A stretch of DNA of 64,000 bases. Source: a bacterium A37T11 (lineage in GTDB: Bacteria; Bacteroidota; Bacteroidia; Sphingobacteriales; Sphingobacteriaceae). The stretch covers positions 1-64,000 of the forward strand of contig FOBR01000023.1 in NCBI GenBank assembly GCA_900109895.1, given 5' to 3'. The first letter of the stretch is position 1. Every line of letters starts with the position of its first letter. Below the pieces are notes generated by a model. The model did no database searches and had not been told where the DNA came from. It saw only the letters and a list, made by a program, of their open reading frames with translations. Below are positions 25,246-34,942 of this stretch, piece after piece. The position numbers and the translations under genes were made by a program.

Positions 25246-26698
25246 AAGGTTCAGGGCTCAACATGCTACCGGTACCATTCCGGGGCATCCGAAAAATATC
25301 ACCTTCTTTAGTTAAGAAATATAAATTGGATATGGACGGTTTTCTTCCATTGCCATCGGCCCAAATACCGTAAAAATCAGGTTGGGCATTTAGCGGCCTG
25401 CGTACGTAACCGTGATTCATTTCGCTGTTTTTAGTCAGCTGTTTCAGCATGTTCCAGCCTTTACCCCCATCCACACTCTGCCATATTGCAAGCTCACCAC
25501 CGGGGTTATAGGCTTGTGGGCCATCTTCAGTGGGGCCAATGATCTGAATGGTATCTTGGCTGACCGGGTAAATTGAGCCATTGTCATAGTTACTATCAGA
25601 AGCCGTAACCTGATAGTTGTTCCAACTACCGTTCTCAAATTTGCTGAAGGTCCAGTTTCGTGGGCCTTTTTCAGGCCCGGCTTCATATCCTTTACTGGTA
25701 ATGGTCAAGATCAAGGGTTGATTAGCCTCGTCAAAATTAATGTCAAGCAAATAACTATTCCACTTTTGTTGGGAGTAATCATTTACCAAGGCGGGGTTTT
25801 GGATACTGGTTAACGGTAGCGTCACTGTTTCGCCGGCGGCAGTGTGCCATGACGCTCCAAAATCGTCTGTCTGCAGGTAATAAAGATTTGTGCGATAATT
25901 CAGTCCCTTTCCCTTAGGGTGGTAATCAAAGGCTACCCCAATCTTGCCGTCCTTTTCGGCAGTAATCTGGTAATGGCCATCTTCTATATGTGCTACCTCT
26001 TTTCGCTCGTTCCATGATTTTCCATCACGGCTGGTATTATAACCGATTACCCGGTGCCCTTGTGCATTATACTTTGTAAATAAAGCAATAAAGCCCTTCC
26101 CTTTCATATAATAAACCTGAAAATAGGAAAAATTAGTGAATGGAACGGTCTTCCCATTAATTTGCTCTGTCGCTTTGATTATTTCAAATTTATCAATGTT
26201 ATAGGGCTTGAGCGATTTAGAAATATAGGATGGCCTGGCTGTACCGTGTGAGGTGGAAAAGATCCAGATATAGCCTTTGTCGTCAATGGAAATGACAGGA
26301 TTGTCATGGGCATCATTTGTTTTTTTATCCAATAGCGTGGTTGGATTGGCCAGTTTTCCAGTTTTATGATTGTAATAGGAAACGTTATGCAGCAGGGTGC
26401 TGTTCTGGTCATCGGTACCTCCAAAACAGAAAAAGGTTTTCTTCACTTTGTCAGCGTAGATGGCAAAAGGGCGGTGATTAGCCGGATAGGTAGCCATCCC
26501 TCCGCTGTATTTATACACATACACGTCATTGGAGGGCTGGTTCATATACCAAATGCCTTTAAAGCCATTTGCTTTTTGCTGAATAAGTTGCGCTTCGGCA
26601 TATTTGGCATCCGGATGCACTTCCTTTGGTTGTGCGAAACTTATACCTGTTTGCATAATAGCAAATAGTATTAGGATTGAAAGCTTTTTAATTTTCAT
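25220..26698 (-). CDS. BNR-4 beta-propeller enzyme (lyase or rhamnosidase-like)
   Basis: This is an exported protein of about 492 residues from ATG at 26698 (signal peptide ending ISFAQ); the open frame starts 9 codons earlier. It has the seven-bladed BNR_4 propeller pattern: HRPFAIYADKVKKTFFCFGG, HDNPVISIDDKGYIWIFSTSHG, FTNFSYFQVYYM and WHTAAGE-type blades. BNR_4 proteins include ulvan lyases (PL24/25), L-rhamnose-alpha-1,4-glucuronate lyases (PL42) and GH145 rhamnosidases, all acting at Rha-GlcA linkages. I cannot assign one of these without structure-level comparison. The start overlaps the susD stop by 11 bp, so it is part of PUL A. It pairs logically with the GH105 of PUL B, which would remove the unsaturated uronic acid left by a lyase. 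Confidence 0.8.
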   Translation of the reverse strand: MKIKKLSILILFAIMQTGISFAQPKEVHPDAKYAEAQLIQQKANGFKGIWYMNQPSNDVYVYKYSGGMATYPANHRPFAIYADKVKKTFFCFGGTDDQNSTLLHNVSYYNHKTGKLANPTTLLDKKTNDAHDNPVISIDDKGYIWIFSTSHGTARPSYISKSLKPYNIDKFEIIKATEQINGKTVPFTNFSYFQVYYMKGKGFIALFTKYNAQGHRVIGYNTSRDGKSWNERKEVAHIEDGHYQITAEKDGKIGVAFDYHPKGKGLNYRTNLYYLQTDDFGASWHTAAGETVTLPLTSIQNPALVNDYSQQKWNSYLLDINFDEANQPLILTITSKGYEAGPEKGPRNWTFSKFENGSWNNYQVTASDSNYDNGSIYPVSQDTIQIIGPTEDGPQAYNPGGELAIWQSVDGGKGWNMLKQLTKNSEMNHGYVRRPLNAQPDFYGIWADGNGRKPSISNLYFLTKEGDIFRMPRNGTGSMLSPEPFTSPVPPQ

Positions 26699-28136
26699 TG
26701 TATCCTTGATTTTGAGTAATAACACTTGGGTTTATATCAATTTGGGTTTGTGGTATGGGGAAAAGCAGACGATAAGGCTGGATGGTTTCGCCTTTTGCTT
26801 TTAGCACTTCAACGGCGCGGTTTGTACGTACCAGATCAAACCACCGGTGGTCTTCGAATGCCAGCTCTACCCGGCGTTCTTGCTCAATAGCCAGCCTAAA
26901 CGCAGCCTGGTCTGGTACAGTTGCAGGTTTTATGTCGGTAAGTCCGGCCCGTTTCCTAATTTGATTCAGCAGATCAAAAGTTTCTCCACCAGCACTATAT
27001 CCTTGTTCATTAAGGGCCTCTGCCCGCATCAATAGCACATCTGCATACCGTAGCACAGGCCAGTTGTTATCTGCATCGTTTCCGGCAAATAAATTGGGGT
27101 CCAGAAACTTTTTAATGTAACGGGATGCTACAAATGTACTTCCATTCATGTATCCCTCGGCCATAGAAATGTCTTTGCGAAGGTCGCCAGGTTCATAAGC
27201 TGCTGAAATATCTGCAGTAGGTTGGTTTGTTCCGCTACCTGCCCCGATGGTAGAGACAATCGATCCAGAATTTCTGGGTGCAAATGCATTATTGAACGGC
27301 GACCCAGTACCATATCCTCCTTTTTTATACTGCACTTCAAAAAGCGATTCTTTATTATTTTTGTTATTAATAGCGAAAACATTTTTATAGTCATCCAACA
27401 ATCCATATTTCGCCGAAGAAATAACTTCCTGAGCCTTGGAAGCAGCGTCGCTCCATTTGCCCTGCGTAAGGTACACCTTGGCCAAAATGCCTTTTGCCGC
27501 CCCAGAGGTGGCCCGACCAACATCGGCATCACCATAAATTGGCGGCAAATTGTTTTCTGCTTCGGTAAGATCGGCGATGATTTGTTTATACACCTCGTCG
27601 ACAGGAGTCCTGGCGTAAGTATAACTTTCCTGTACATCCACAATTTCTTTAACTACTAAGGGCACGTCACCAAAGGTTCTGACCATATTAAAATATTGAA
27701 GCGCTCTTAAAAACTTAACTTCTGCTATATACCGCGTCTTCAGCGTTTCATCCATAGATATGGCTTGAATACGATCGATTACGGTGTTACAAGCCAATAT
27801 TCCGGTATAGTTATAATTCCACATCGAACTTAAAATACCATTATTGGTCAGGGTTTTAAAATCATCAATCTGGGTGTTGTCAATCCCTGATTGTGCGTCC
27901 AGAATTTCTGTATTGTCAGAAGTAACTTCGCCAATGGTATACATGGATTGGTTATACTCAGCTTGTAGTGATGCATAAGCTGCATTTACTGCGTTCAGCA
28001 TATCGGCCTGAGTCTTGTAGAAGTTTACGCTGTTGGTCTGTGATATGGGGGCCCTATCTAAAAAATCACTTTTGCAGCTAACGGATAACAAGATTATCGC
28101 AAAACTGTATTTTATACTAAAATTGTATTTTTTCAT
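26688..28136 (-). CDS. SusD-like lipoprotein (PUL A)
   Basis: This 482-residue SusD/RagB surface glycan-binding lipoprotein starts from ATG at 28136 (the frame opens 8 codons earlier, inside the end of susC). It has a lipobox at LLSVSCKS, the ALQYFNMVRTFGDVPLV helix signature, and a C-terminal domain with LNQIRKRAGLTDI and ERRVELAFEDHRWFDLVRTN. It is intact although its partner susC carries two frameshifts, so loss of function, if real, is recent. It is clearly paralogous to the SusD of PUL C, sharing the GxGTNQPTxDxxxAYEPGD-type region. Confidence 0.92.
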   Translation of the reverse strand: MKKYNFSIKYSFAIILLSVSCKSDFLDRAPISQTNSVNFYKTQADMLNAVNAAYASLQAEYNQSMYTIGEVTSDNTEILDAQSGIDNTQIDDFKTLTNNGILSSMWNYNYTGILACNTVIDRIQAISMDETLKTRYIAEVKFLRALQYFNMVRTFGDVPLVVKEIVDVQESYTYARTPVDEVYKQIIADLTEAENNLPPIYGDADVGRATSGAAKGILAKVYLTQGKWSDAASKAQEVISSAKYGLLDDYKNVFAINNKNNKESLFEVQYKKGGYGTGSPFNNAFAPRNSGSIVSTIGAGSGTNQPTADISAAYEPGDLRKDISMAEGYMNGSTFVASRYIKKFLDPNLFAGNDADNNWPVLRYADVLLMRAEALNEQGYSAGGETFDLLNQIRKRAGLTDIKPATVPDQAAFRLAIEQERRVELAFEDHRWFDLVRTNRAVEVLKAKGETIQPYRLLFPIPQTQIDINPSVITQNQGYNEN

Positions 28137-28146
28137 TTTCTTCCTA

Positions 28147-31100
28147 TTAAAATCCAACATTTAAACCTACGGTGAACACTTTTGCAATAGGGTACACACC
28201 ATAATCAACTCCGGGAGTGAGTGGGTCTATGCCCGTTGAACTGACCTCAGGATTATATCCTGTGTACTTGCTGATGGTTACTAAATTTTGCACGTTTAAG
28301 TATATGCGCACATTGGCAAGAGATAGCTTTTGTACCGTATTTTGAGGCAGATTATAACCAAGCGAAATGCTTTTCAATCGGACAAAAGAGCCGTCTTCTA
28401 TATGAGTTGATGAAATGTTTGCACTGGCATTGCTGCTGCTGTATTTTGATAAATCCCTGTTTACACGGGGTGTTTTCCCGTCTCCAGGATCATCTGCAGA
28501 TCGCCAACGGTTATTTAATTCTTTAAGTGCATTGGCCGTACCTGCAAAATTGGCATAGAATCGCCGGCCAAGATTCATAATTTCATTGCCCTGGACTCCC
28601 TGTATCAGGAAACTGAGTTCAAAACCTTTGTAAGAAAAGTTATTGGTCATTCCATAAATGAAATCTGGCTGCACATTTCCAAGGATGGTACGGTCATCCA
28701 CACTTAACCGGCTATCTTTACTAACATCCTCAAAACGAAATTGCCCGGGAGCTGAATCACTAAAATGAGGGCTATTTGCCACCTCCTCAGCCGTTTGGTA
28801 AATTCCCGCCACTTTATAACCGTAAAAGCTGCCTAATGGCTGCCCTATTTCAGTAATATGGCTGTTGGTCACCTGGTAGTTTCCAAAAATTGGTTCACCG
28901 CTGGGGCCCAATGCCAATACTTTATTTCGGTTTAGCGAGAAGTTGAAATCGGTACTCCATGTGAAGTTCCCTTTCAGATTTTGTGACGATGCACCAAATT
29001 CCCAACCTTCATTTTTTACTTTACCAATATTCTGCCTGGCCGTTGTATATCCGCTTAAGGAAGGAACCGGTACACTAAGCAATAGATCGGAAGTAATTTT
29101 GTGGTAGTAATCGGCTGTAAAAGTAAACCTGCCCTGCCAAAGTCCCAGTTCAATTCCTGCATCAAATTGTTTGTTTTTTTCCCATCCCAATTCTTCATTG
29201 CTTATACTGCTGGGTCCAATCCCGTTCACTAAGGTACCGCCATTTGCACCAAATACGTAATTTTTTGCAGCAAGTAAACCAACGTGATCGTAATTGCCGA
29301 TAAAATTATTTCCCGTATAGCCAAAGCTGGAACGCAATTTTAGTTCATTGATGGCCTCCACATCCTTCATAAAGGGTTCCTGGGATATACGCCAACCCCC
29401 TGAAATGGATGGAAACAATCCCCATTTGCGGTTACTTCCAAAGCGTGACGAGCCATCCCGGCGGATAGATGCGGTGACCAAATATTTTCCTTCATAATTG
29501 TAATTTATCCTACCAATATAAGAAAGTAAGGTCCACTCTGCTCCAGTTGTGCTAGCAGATGATACCACGCCGGCGTTGAGCGTTTGTACCTGGTCATTCG
29601 GAAAATTCGTAGCAGCAATGGAAGCACCATCCGAACGGGCCTTTTGAGCGGTAAAACCAGCCAATACATCCAAATGATGCTTTCCAAGCTCAGTAGAATA
29701 ATTTACCGTGTGCTCAACCAGCCAATTGTATGAGTCTGTTGAACCATAACTAGCTGATGGAATAACAGGTGGTGGATTACCGTCAGAACCGACTACTGAG
29801 GGGTTAAAGGTGTTATTTCTTTCATTATGTAAATCTGTTCCAACCAATAATTTATAACTCAGGTTCTTTAAAAAGGAATACTCTGCAAATGCCGTCCCCA
29901 AAAGCCTGAATTCGGTATCGTGATGCACGCGTTCTTTGGCAACTTTCACCGGATTTTCCAAGCTACTGAAGCCGTTGCCCAGACCTAGGGCGGTGGTGTA
30001 AATCCTCATTATATACCGGAAGGAAAGGCGGCATCATGAGGGCGCTCAGCACAACCGCCCCACTGCTAAAGTGGCCTTCGGCACTGACAGGATTACGGAT
30101 CGAATAGGTTGGTGCCAAATTGAGACCTACCTTAAATTTATCAGACGCCTTGGCTCCCAGATTAACGCGGAAAGCATACCTGCTAAAGTTTGAATTGATT
30201 ATAATACCCTCCTGCTTATAATAGCCCGCACTGGTCATATAATTAATCTTGTCATTTCCTCCGGAAAAGGTAACCTGCGCATTCTGGGTGGGGGCTGTGC
30301 GGAAGATCTCACGTTGCCAATCCGTATTCTGCTTTAATGCCTCCGGATCCTGAAGAACAGGCAAAATTTGATAAATAGCACTCCGTTTTGAATTTGGGTC
30401 GCTTGGGTTGCCGCCAGCATCAATCCAGGCATTATTTCGCGAATCAATAATATAACTGGCGTATTCTTGAGAATTCATCATGTCCATGTACTTGGTGGTT
30501 TGCTGTATTCCCGTGTACATGTCCAAGTCTATTTTCATTTTTCCGGAGCGACCGCTTTTTGTGGTGATGATGACGACCCCATTGCTTCCTCGCGATCCAT
30601 AGATAGCCGTTGCAGACGCGTCTTTGAGTACTTCAATCGACGAAACATCGTTTGTATTTAGCGAGTTAAGCGGATTGCTATTCTGATCGTAACTGGCAGT
30701 GATCGGAAATCCGTCCACCACATATAGCGGTTCATTGCCTGCCCCAATCGATCCAGTTCCACGGATCTTAACAGAAATACCCCCTCCGGGTGCTCCCGTA
30801 GTCTGCGAAACTTGTACACCTGGCATTTTTGCCGTCAACGCACCATCGAGACTTGGGGTTGGGATATCCTGGATTTGTTTGGCACTGACCGAAGATACTG
30901 CCCCTGTCAAATCTCTTCGGCGTTGCGTTCCGTACCCTACTACGACCACTTCATCCAGATTGCTCACCTGTTCATCCAAACTTATGGTTACATCCCTGAC
31001 TGAAACGCGTACTTGTATTTCTCGGGTATTATATCCGATCATTGTAACTACAAGCGTGACTTCTTCATTAGGTAAATTTCCAATTTGAAAATTCCCATTT

Positions 31101-31587
31101 TTATCGGTTGTAACCACAATTGCAGCACCTTTTACACTAACAGTTGCCCCTTGCAGCGGTTGGTTTTGCTGATTGGCCACTGTACCCGTAATTTGACGCG
31201 TTCGAGGTTGTTTTGAAACCTGACCCAGACGCTTTGATATAATAATATTTTTATCATCGATAATATAGGCCAATGGCAATCCCTTCAGGCACTGGTCCAG
31301 GGCTTCCAAAACCGAAACGTTACTCACATTTATACTAACTTTGGCGGTGCCCATCAGTGCGCCTGCATCATATAAATATTATAGCCGCTTTGCTTTTTTA
31401 TCTCCCTGATCAAATCTCCCAGCGGCACTTGGCTCTTATTAATTGTGATCTGCTGCGCATGGGCAAACACACTGATTTGTAAACTAATAATAAGCAAAAC
31501 AAAACATAATCTCATAATTATCCCCGGTCTAAATAAATGAATTAACTTACATGGGTAAATTAATTCCTCTGCATATTTTTTATACAT
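28147..31587 (-). pseudogene. SusC-like receptor with two frameshifts (PUL A)
   Basis: Three consecutive minus-strand frames together spell one STN-type SusC of about 1,145 residues. The first (31587-31354) has a signal peptide (VFAHAQQITIN) and the first half of an STN domain; the second (to 29963) has the rest of STN, the regulatory repeat and the plug (PLYVVDGFPI, ATAIYGSRGSNGVVIITTK); the third (to 28147) has the barrel ending VGLNVGF. The first break lies near 31372, where GYNIYY-DAGALMG would be restored by one extra base. The second lies near 30000, where NEDG-YTTALGLG would be restored by two bases. The gene is otherwise unscathed, and sigma, fecR and susD are intact. Recent inactivation, phase-type variation or sequencing error are all possible. 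Confidence 0.85.
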
Positions 31588-31603
31588 TTGAAATCTGGTT
31601 TAT
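31576..31603 (-). promoter_or_regulatory. Conserved susC start-site element (PUL A copy)
   Basis: On the minus strand the sequence ATAAACCagATTTCAA runs directly into the start codon and is followed by ATGTATAAAAA. Nearly the same sequence surrounds the susC start in PULs B and C (39996-40022, 54075-54101). No Shine-Dalgarno sequence is present. The element fixes the three starts and may be a shared translation-control signal. Confidence 0.6.
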
Positions 31604-31659
31604 TAAAATTGGTCATTAAACACTGTCATTTTGGTAAACTATCAGGCTATTTGGGCCTA

Positions 31660-31677
31660 CAATGGCCTAAGGCATTG
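31660..31677 (-). other. Hairpin between fecR and susC (PUL A)
   Basis: CAATGGCC and GGCATTG flank TAA, giving a 7-bp stem with one bulged base in the 102-bp fecR-susC gap. No T-run follows, so it is not a plain terminator; a processing or attenuation role is possible. Confidence 0.4.
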
Positions 31678-31689
31678 CAGTGCTTCCGG

Positions 31690-32907
31690 CTATTTTATGA
31701 TGACAATCTTACCCCCTTCCATATAATAATGTAATAAGCCCGTCGCCTGCAGCGACTGCATTATTTTTTTTACGTCCTTAAATTGCTGAATGGATCCGCC
31801 TATACGCTTTCCCTCCATCCCGTCGCGAATATCTACATCAATGTCATACCAGCGACTTACCTTTTTCATCACGTCTTTTATCTCTTCGTTGTTAAATACG
31901 AAAACACCATCTTTCCAAGAAATGGTTTCATCAGTATCTACCACTCTCGTGCTTACCCTGTCTTCCGTATCAACAATAGCCTGTTGACCTGGAGTTAGCA
32001 GTGCAGAAAGTGATTTTCCATTTTCTGCCTGGTGATTAACCATTACTTTAACTGTGATCAGTGTAGTTACAGATGAGCTGTCATCATCATACGAACGCAC
32101 GTTAAAAGAAGTTCCCAAGACCTCAATTTCTTGTAATGAGGACTTTACAATAAAGGGAATGTTTTTATCTTCGGCAATTTCAAAGTAGGCTTCTCCTGCA
32201 ATTTCAACCAAACGTTTGTTGGTAAAACATACAGGGTATGTTAAAGTAGTCGCTGCATTAAGCCATACCTTTGTACCGTCAGGCAAAACAATATGATATT
32301 GTCTTCCTTTTGGGGTAATAATTGTATTCTTTGCTATATTGGTGCCATCTGCTTTATCCGAAGCGGTGTAGGCAATACCACCTTCTTTAAGTACTACCTT
32401 GGTATCTCCCTGTGTAGCCAGAATACCCTTGGAGGCGCAATCTAAATCGATGACCGTGCCATCAGCCAACTTGAGTATGGCCCTTTTTGGTTCACCAGAG
32501 ATGGAATTTCTTTTCAATGACCTTATTGCACCGCGGTCTTTGAGTTGGTTTGTGGTGGGTTGATAGCTATGGTATAAAAAAAGCACGGTTCCTAAACATA
32601 TTATGGCCGCGATGCCACGCACACTCCACCTACTAAAAAAGGACAGCGACCTTTGGGGTAATAAATCTTGACTCCGACCAACCGAAAAACGCTGATTATT
32701 TATAATTTTTTCATAGATCTTTTCACTATTTACATCTAATTTATTATCCGGTTCAAGGGTAAGGAGTATTTCGTTCATGAACATGGCAATTTCATCATCG
32801 TCAAGATTACCTGCGACATAATCATGCAACTCATCAAACTCCTTCCGGTTAATGATGCCTGAAATATATGCTTTTAATAATTGTCGTATTCTGCGTTTCT
32901 TTGCCAT
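31690..32907 (-). CDS. FecR-type anti-sigma factor (PUL A)
   Basis: This 405-residue inner-membrane anti-sigma regulator holds the cognate ECF sigma at the membrane and receives the transport signal from the STN domain of SusC. A cytoplasmic N-terminal helical domain (about 1-85), one transmembrane helix (about 93-115, GIAAIICLGTVLFLY), and a periplasmic FecR domain with YHIVLPDGTKVWLNAATTL and VEIAGEAYFEIAEDKNIPF are visible, followed by the C-terminal DUF4974-like domain (WYDIDVDIRDG). It lies 107 bp after its sigma gene. With susC frameshifted, the signal input to this protein may be lost. Confidence 0.93.
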   Translation of the reverse strand: MAKKRRIRQLLKAYISGIINRKEFDELHDYVAGNLDDDEIAMFMNEILLTLEPDNKLDVNSEKIYEKIINNQRFSVGRSQDLLPQRSLSFFSRWSVRGIAAIICLGTVLFLYHSYQPTTNQLKDRGAIRSLKRNSISGEPKRAILKLADGTVIDLDCASKGILATQGDTKVVLKEGGIAYTASDKADGTNIAKNTIITPKGRQYHIVLPDGTKVWLNAATTLTYPVCFTNKRLVEIAGEAYFEIAEDKNIPFIVKSSLQEIEVLGTSFNVRSYDDDSSSVTTLITVKVMVNHQAENGKSLSALLTPGQQAIVDTEDRVSTRVVDTDETISWKDGVFVFNNEEIKDVMKKVSRWYDIDVDIRDGMEGKRIGGSIQQFKDVKKIMQSLQATGLLHYYMEGGKIVIIK

Positions 32908-33014
32908 GTGGTTTATATGATAGAATACGTTTTACCACGAAAAGCGGGTAGGACTAAGAACGATTTTTTTTATTTTTTTTTAAAGGAGTATTAATTTACT
33001 CCTAATAGTTACCT

Positions 33015-33626
33015 TCAATGAATAAAAATAACTAACCAAATAATGTAAATGACATCATATTTCTCGAAATGTTCACGCAACTTTTTCATAGCATTAACCA
33101 GATGATATTTAACCGTATCCTTGGATATTTGCATTTTTTCTGCAATCTCTTCATAGGTAAGACCGTCAAATCGGCTTAGCCTGAAGATTTGCTGTTGCTG
33201 ATAACTGAGCATTTGTAACCCTTCTTCCGTGATGCGTTGTAAATCTTTTAAAAGTACAACTTCTTCGGTATCATTACGAGATACTTCCATGCGTTGATAT
33301 AGCTGGTTACGAAAATTTTCAGCTGTTGCTGCTTTCCGCCAATAGTCAGTAACGGTGCGCCTGGCTATCGTGAATAAATAAGGTTCGATGGGTCTGAGCC
33401 TATCCAGCTTTTCACGGTGAAGCCAAAAATTAAGAAAGGTGTCTTGGACAATCTCTTCGCTTTGCGATTTGTCTTTCAAAAAATGGTAAGCAAACAAGTA
33501 GATTTTACGGTGAAGCCGGTCAAATATCAGACGAAATGCTGTTTCGTCGCCCTGGTGAAGACGATCTACAAGCAATGAATCTGTTTCAAATGGTGCTGGC
33601 ATAACTTGGCTAATAAAATACCCCAT
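33015..33626 (-). CDS. ECF sigma factor (PUL A)
   Basis: This is a FecI-like ECF sigma factor of roughly 200 residues. Region 2 (QSEEIVQDTFLNFWLHREKL, LFTIARRTVTDYWRK) and region 4 (LTYEEIAEKMQISKDTVKYH) are complete, and the C-terminus is a hydrophobic tail (YIIWLVIFIH) as often seen in this group. The frame opens with TTG at 33653, but that codon lies inside a TATGTTTG box (minus strand, 33651-33658), so a downstream ATG is more likely: 33626 as given, or 33602. It heads PUL A (sigma, fecR, susC, susD, BNR-4). Confidence 0.88.
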   Translation of the reverse strand: MGYFISQVMPAPFETDSLLVDRLHQGDETAFRLIFDRLHRKIYLFAYHFLKDKSQSEEIVQDTFLNFWLHREKLDRLRPIEPYLFTIARRTVTDYWRKAATAENFRNQLYQRMEVSRNDTEEVVLLKDLQRITEEGLQMLSYQQQQIFRLSRFDGLTYEEIAEKMQISKDTVKYHLVNAMKKLREHFEKYDVIYIIWLVIFIH

Positions 33627-33753
33627 CCAGTCTGCCTGGATTTGATTAAGCAAACATATATATAATTTTACATCAAATCATAGAATAAAATTAGATTTTT
33701 ATGGATGGTATCATTTATCGCGAAAATCGCACTATTAGATAGCATAGCCACAC

Positions 33754-34920
33754 CTACAGCAGCGCTGCCGCACACCAAATCACTGGTGCCTGTCCGTGCA
33801 AGTCTCCGATGATGCGTTTACGGTTTAGGTAATGGTTCCGGTCATCTTTAATGTTGGTTCCTTCACATACGTCGATAAGCTCGTCCTGAACATTAATATA
33901 AGTGACCAGCTTAAGCCAAGCCTTTCGCGCAGCTATACCATATATTTTTTTATCCAACCATCCGTTCTTTACTCCGGTAACGAACGCGTAGGTGAACATG
34001 GCCGACCCCGAAGTCTCATTCCAAGCTGTCGGATCATCAATCAGCTGGTGCCACATTCCGTCAGTTCCCTGGTATTGTTTTAACGTTTTCATCATTTTCA
34101 GATAGGCCTGCATAATGGTTTTGCGCTGTGGATGGTTTCTAGGCAATATACGCAGCAGCTCTGCCATACCAACGGCCATCCAACCATTACCCCGGCACCA
34201 AAAATAATGGGCCGTTGGGGCATGAAAGAACAATCCATTAGGCTGTTGGATCTCTTTGAGATATAATACCATTTCTTGCGCAGCACGATCCAGGTACTTT
34301 GGATCTTTTGTAGCGCGATAAGCTTGGGACTGGATGGCCGTTATCATAAACATGTCATCAATCCAAATGCGTGTTTGCCAGGAATACCCTTTATCTGCCC
34401 AGGCTTTTTCTTCGGGTTTTGTATTTACTGGCAATGTCCATTGCGCATCAGCATATTGTAGCCCTAATTGCAGGTATTCACGATTATGGGTTTGAATATA
34501 TAGTTCAAGCGGAACAGCGCCAAAAACTGTATTATCCACATGATTAGGTACGGGCAATAATGTTTTTTCACTATTGAACAGTGGCTGGAAACGCCTTTCT
34601 AATTGTCCAGCCAATTCCTGATTTCCGTTTTTTTGCACAAACCAGAGGCTTCCAAGCCACGCACAAACATCCGGGTAAGTAATTTGCGTCGGGGGCTTTA
34701 TCGGGTGGGTATTGCCGTATTGAGAATGTGGGGTGGCCAGAAATTTTTTGACTAATCGAGTACCAATTTCTGAAGGTTGCGACCCAACAGGAAATTGGTT
34801 AAGGTCGCTATTCTGCGAATAACCATATTGAAAAGATAGCATCCATACCAAAATCAAACCAACGTATTTTATAAAAGTTATGCCAGCCTTGATAATACTC
34901 GTTTTTTTGCTGATTTTCAT
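33754..34920 (-). CDS. GH105 unsaturated uronyl hydrolase
   Basis: This 388-residue exported GH88/105-family enzyme removes 4,5-unsaturated glucuronyl or galacturonyl residues from the non-reducing end of lyase products. The start at 34920 gives a signal peptide ending YGYSQ and lies just outside the susD stop; the frame opens 17 codons earlier. Motifs are HVDNTVFGAVP, WIDDMFMITAIQSQ (catalytic Asp), HYFWCRGNGWMAVGMAELL, and DGMWHQLIDDPTAWNETSGS. The presence of this enzyme implies that a polysaccharide lyase works upstream; the only lyase candidate in the window is the BNR-4 protein of PUL A. It is the last gene of PUL B. Confidence 0.9.
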   Translation of the reverse strand: MKISKKTSIIKAGITFIKYVGLILVWMLSFQYGYSQNSDLNQFPVGSQPSEIGTRLVKKFLATPHSQYGNTHPIKPPTQITYPDVCAWLGSLWFVQKNGNQELAGQLERRFQPLFNSEKTLLPVPNHVDNTVFGAVPLELYIQTHNREYLQLGLQYADAQWTLPVNTKPEEKAWADKGYSWQTRIWIDDMFMITAIQSQAYRATKDPKYLDRAAQEMVLYLKEIQQPNGLFFHAPTAHYFWCRGNGWMAVGMAELLRILPRNHPQRKTIMQAYLKMMKTLKQYQGTDGMWHQLIDDPTAWNETSGSAMFTYAFVTGVKNGWLDKKIYGIAARKAWLKLVTYINVQDELIDVCEGTNIKDDRNHYLNRKRIIGDLHGQAPVIWCAAALL

Positions 34921-34942
34921 ATTTCTTAAATTAATCGCTCTT

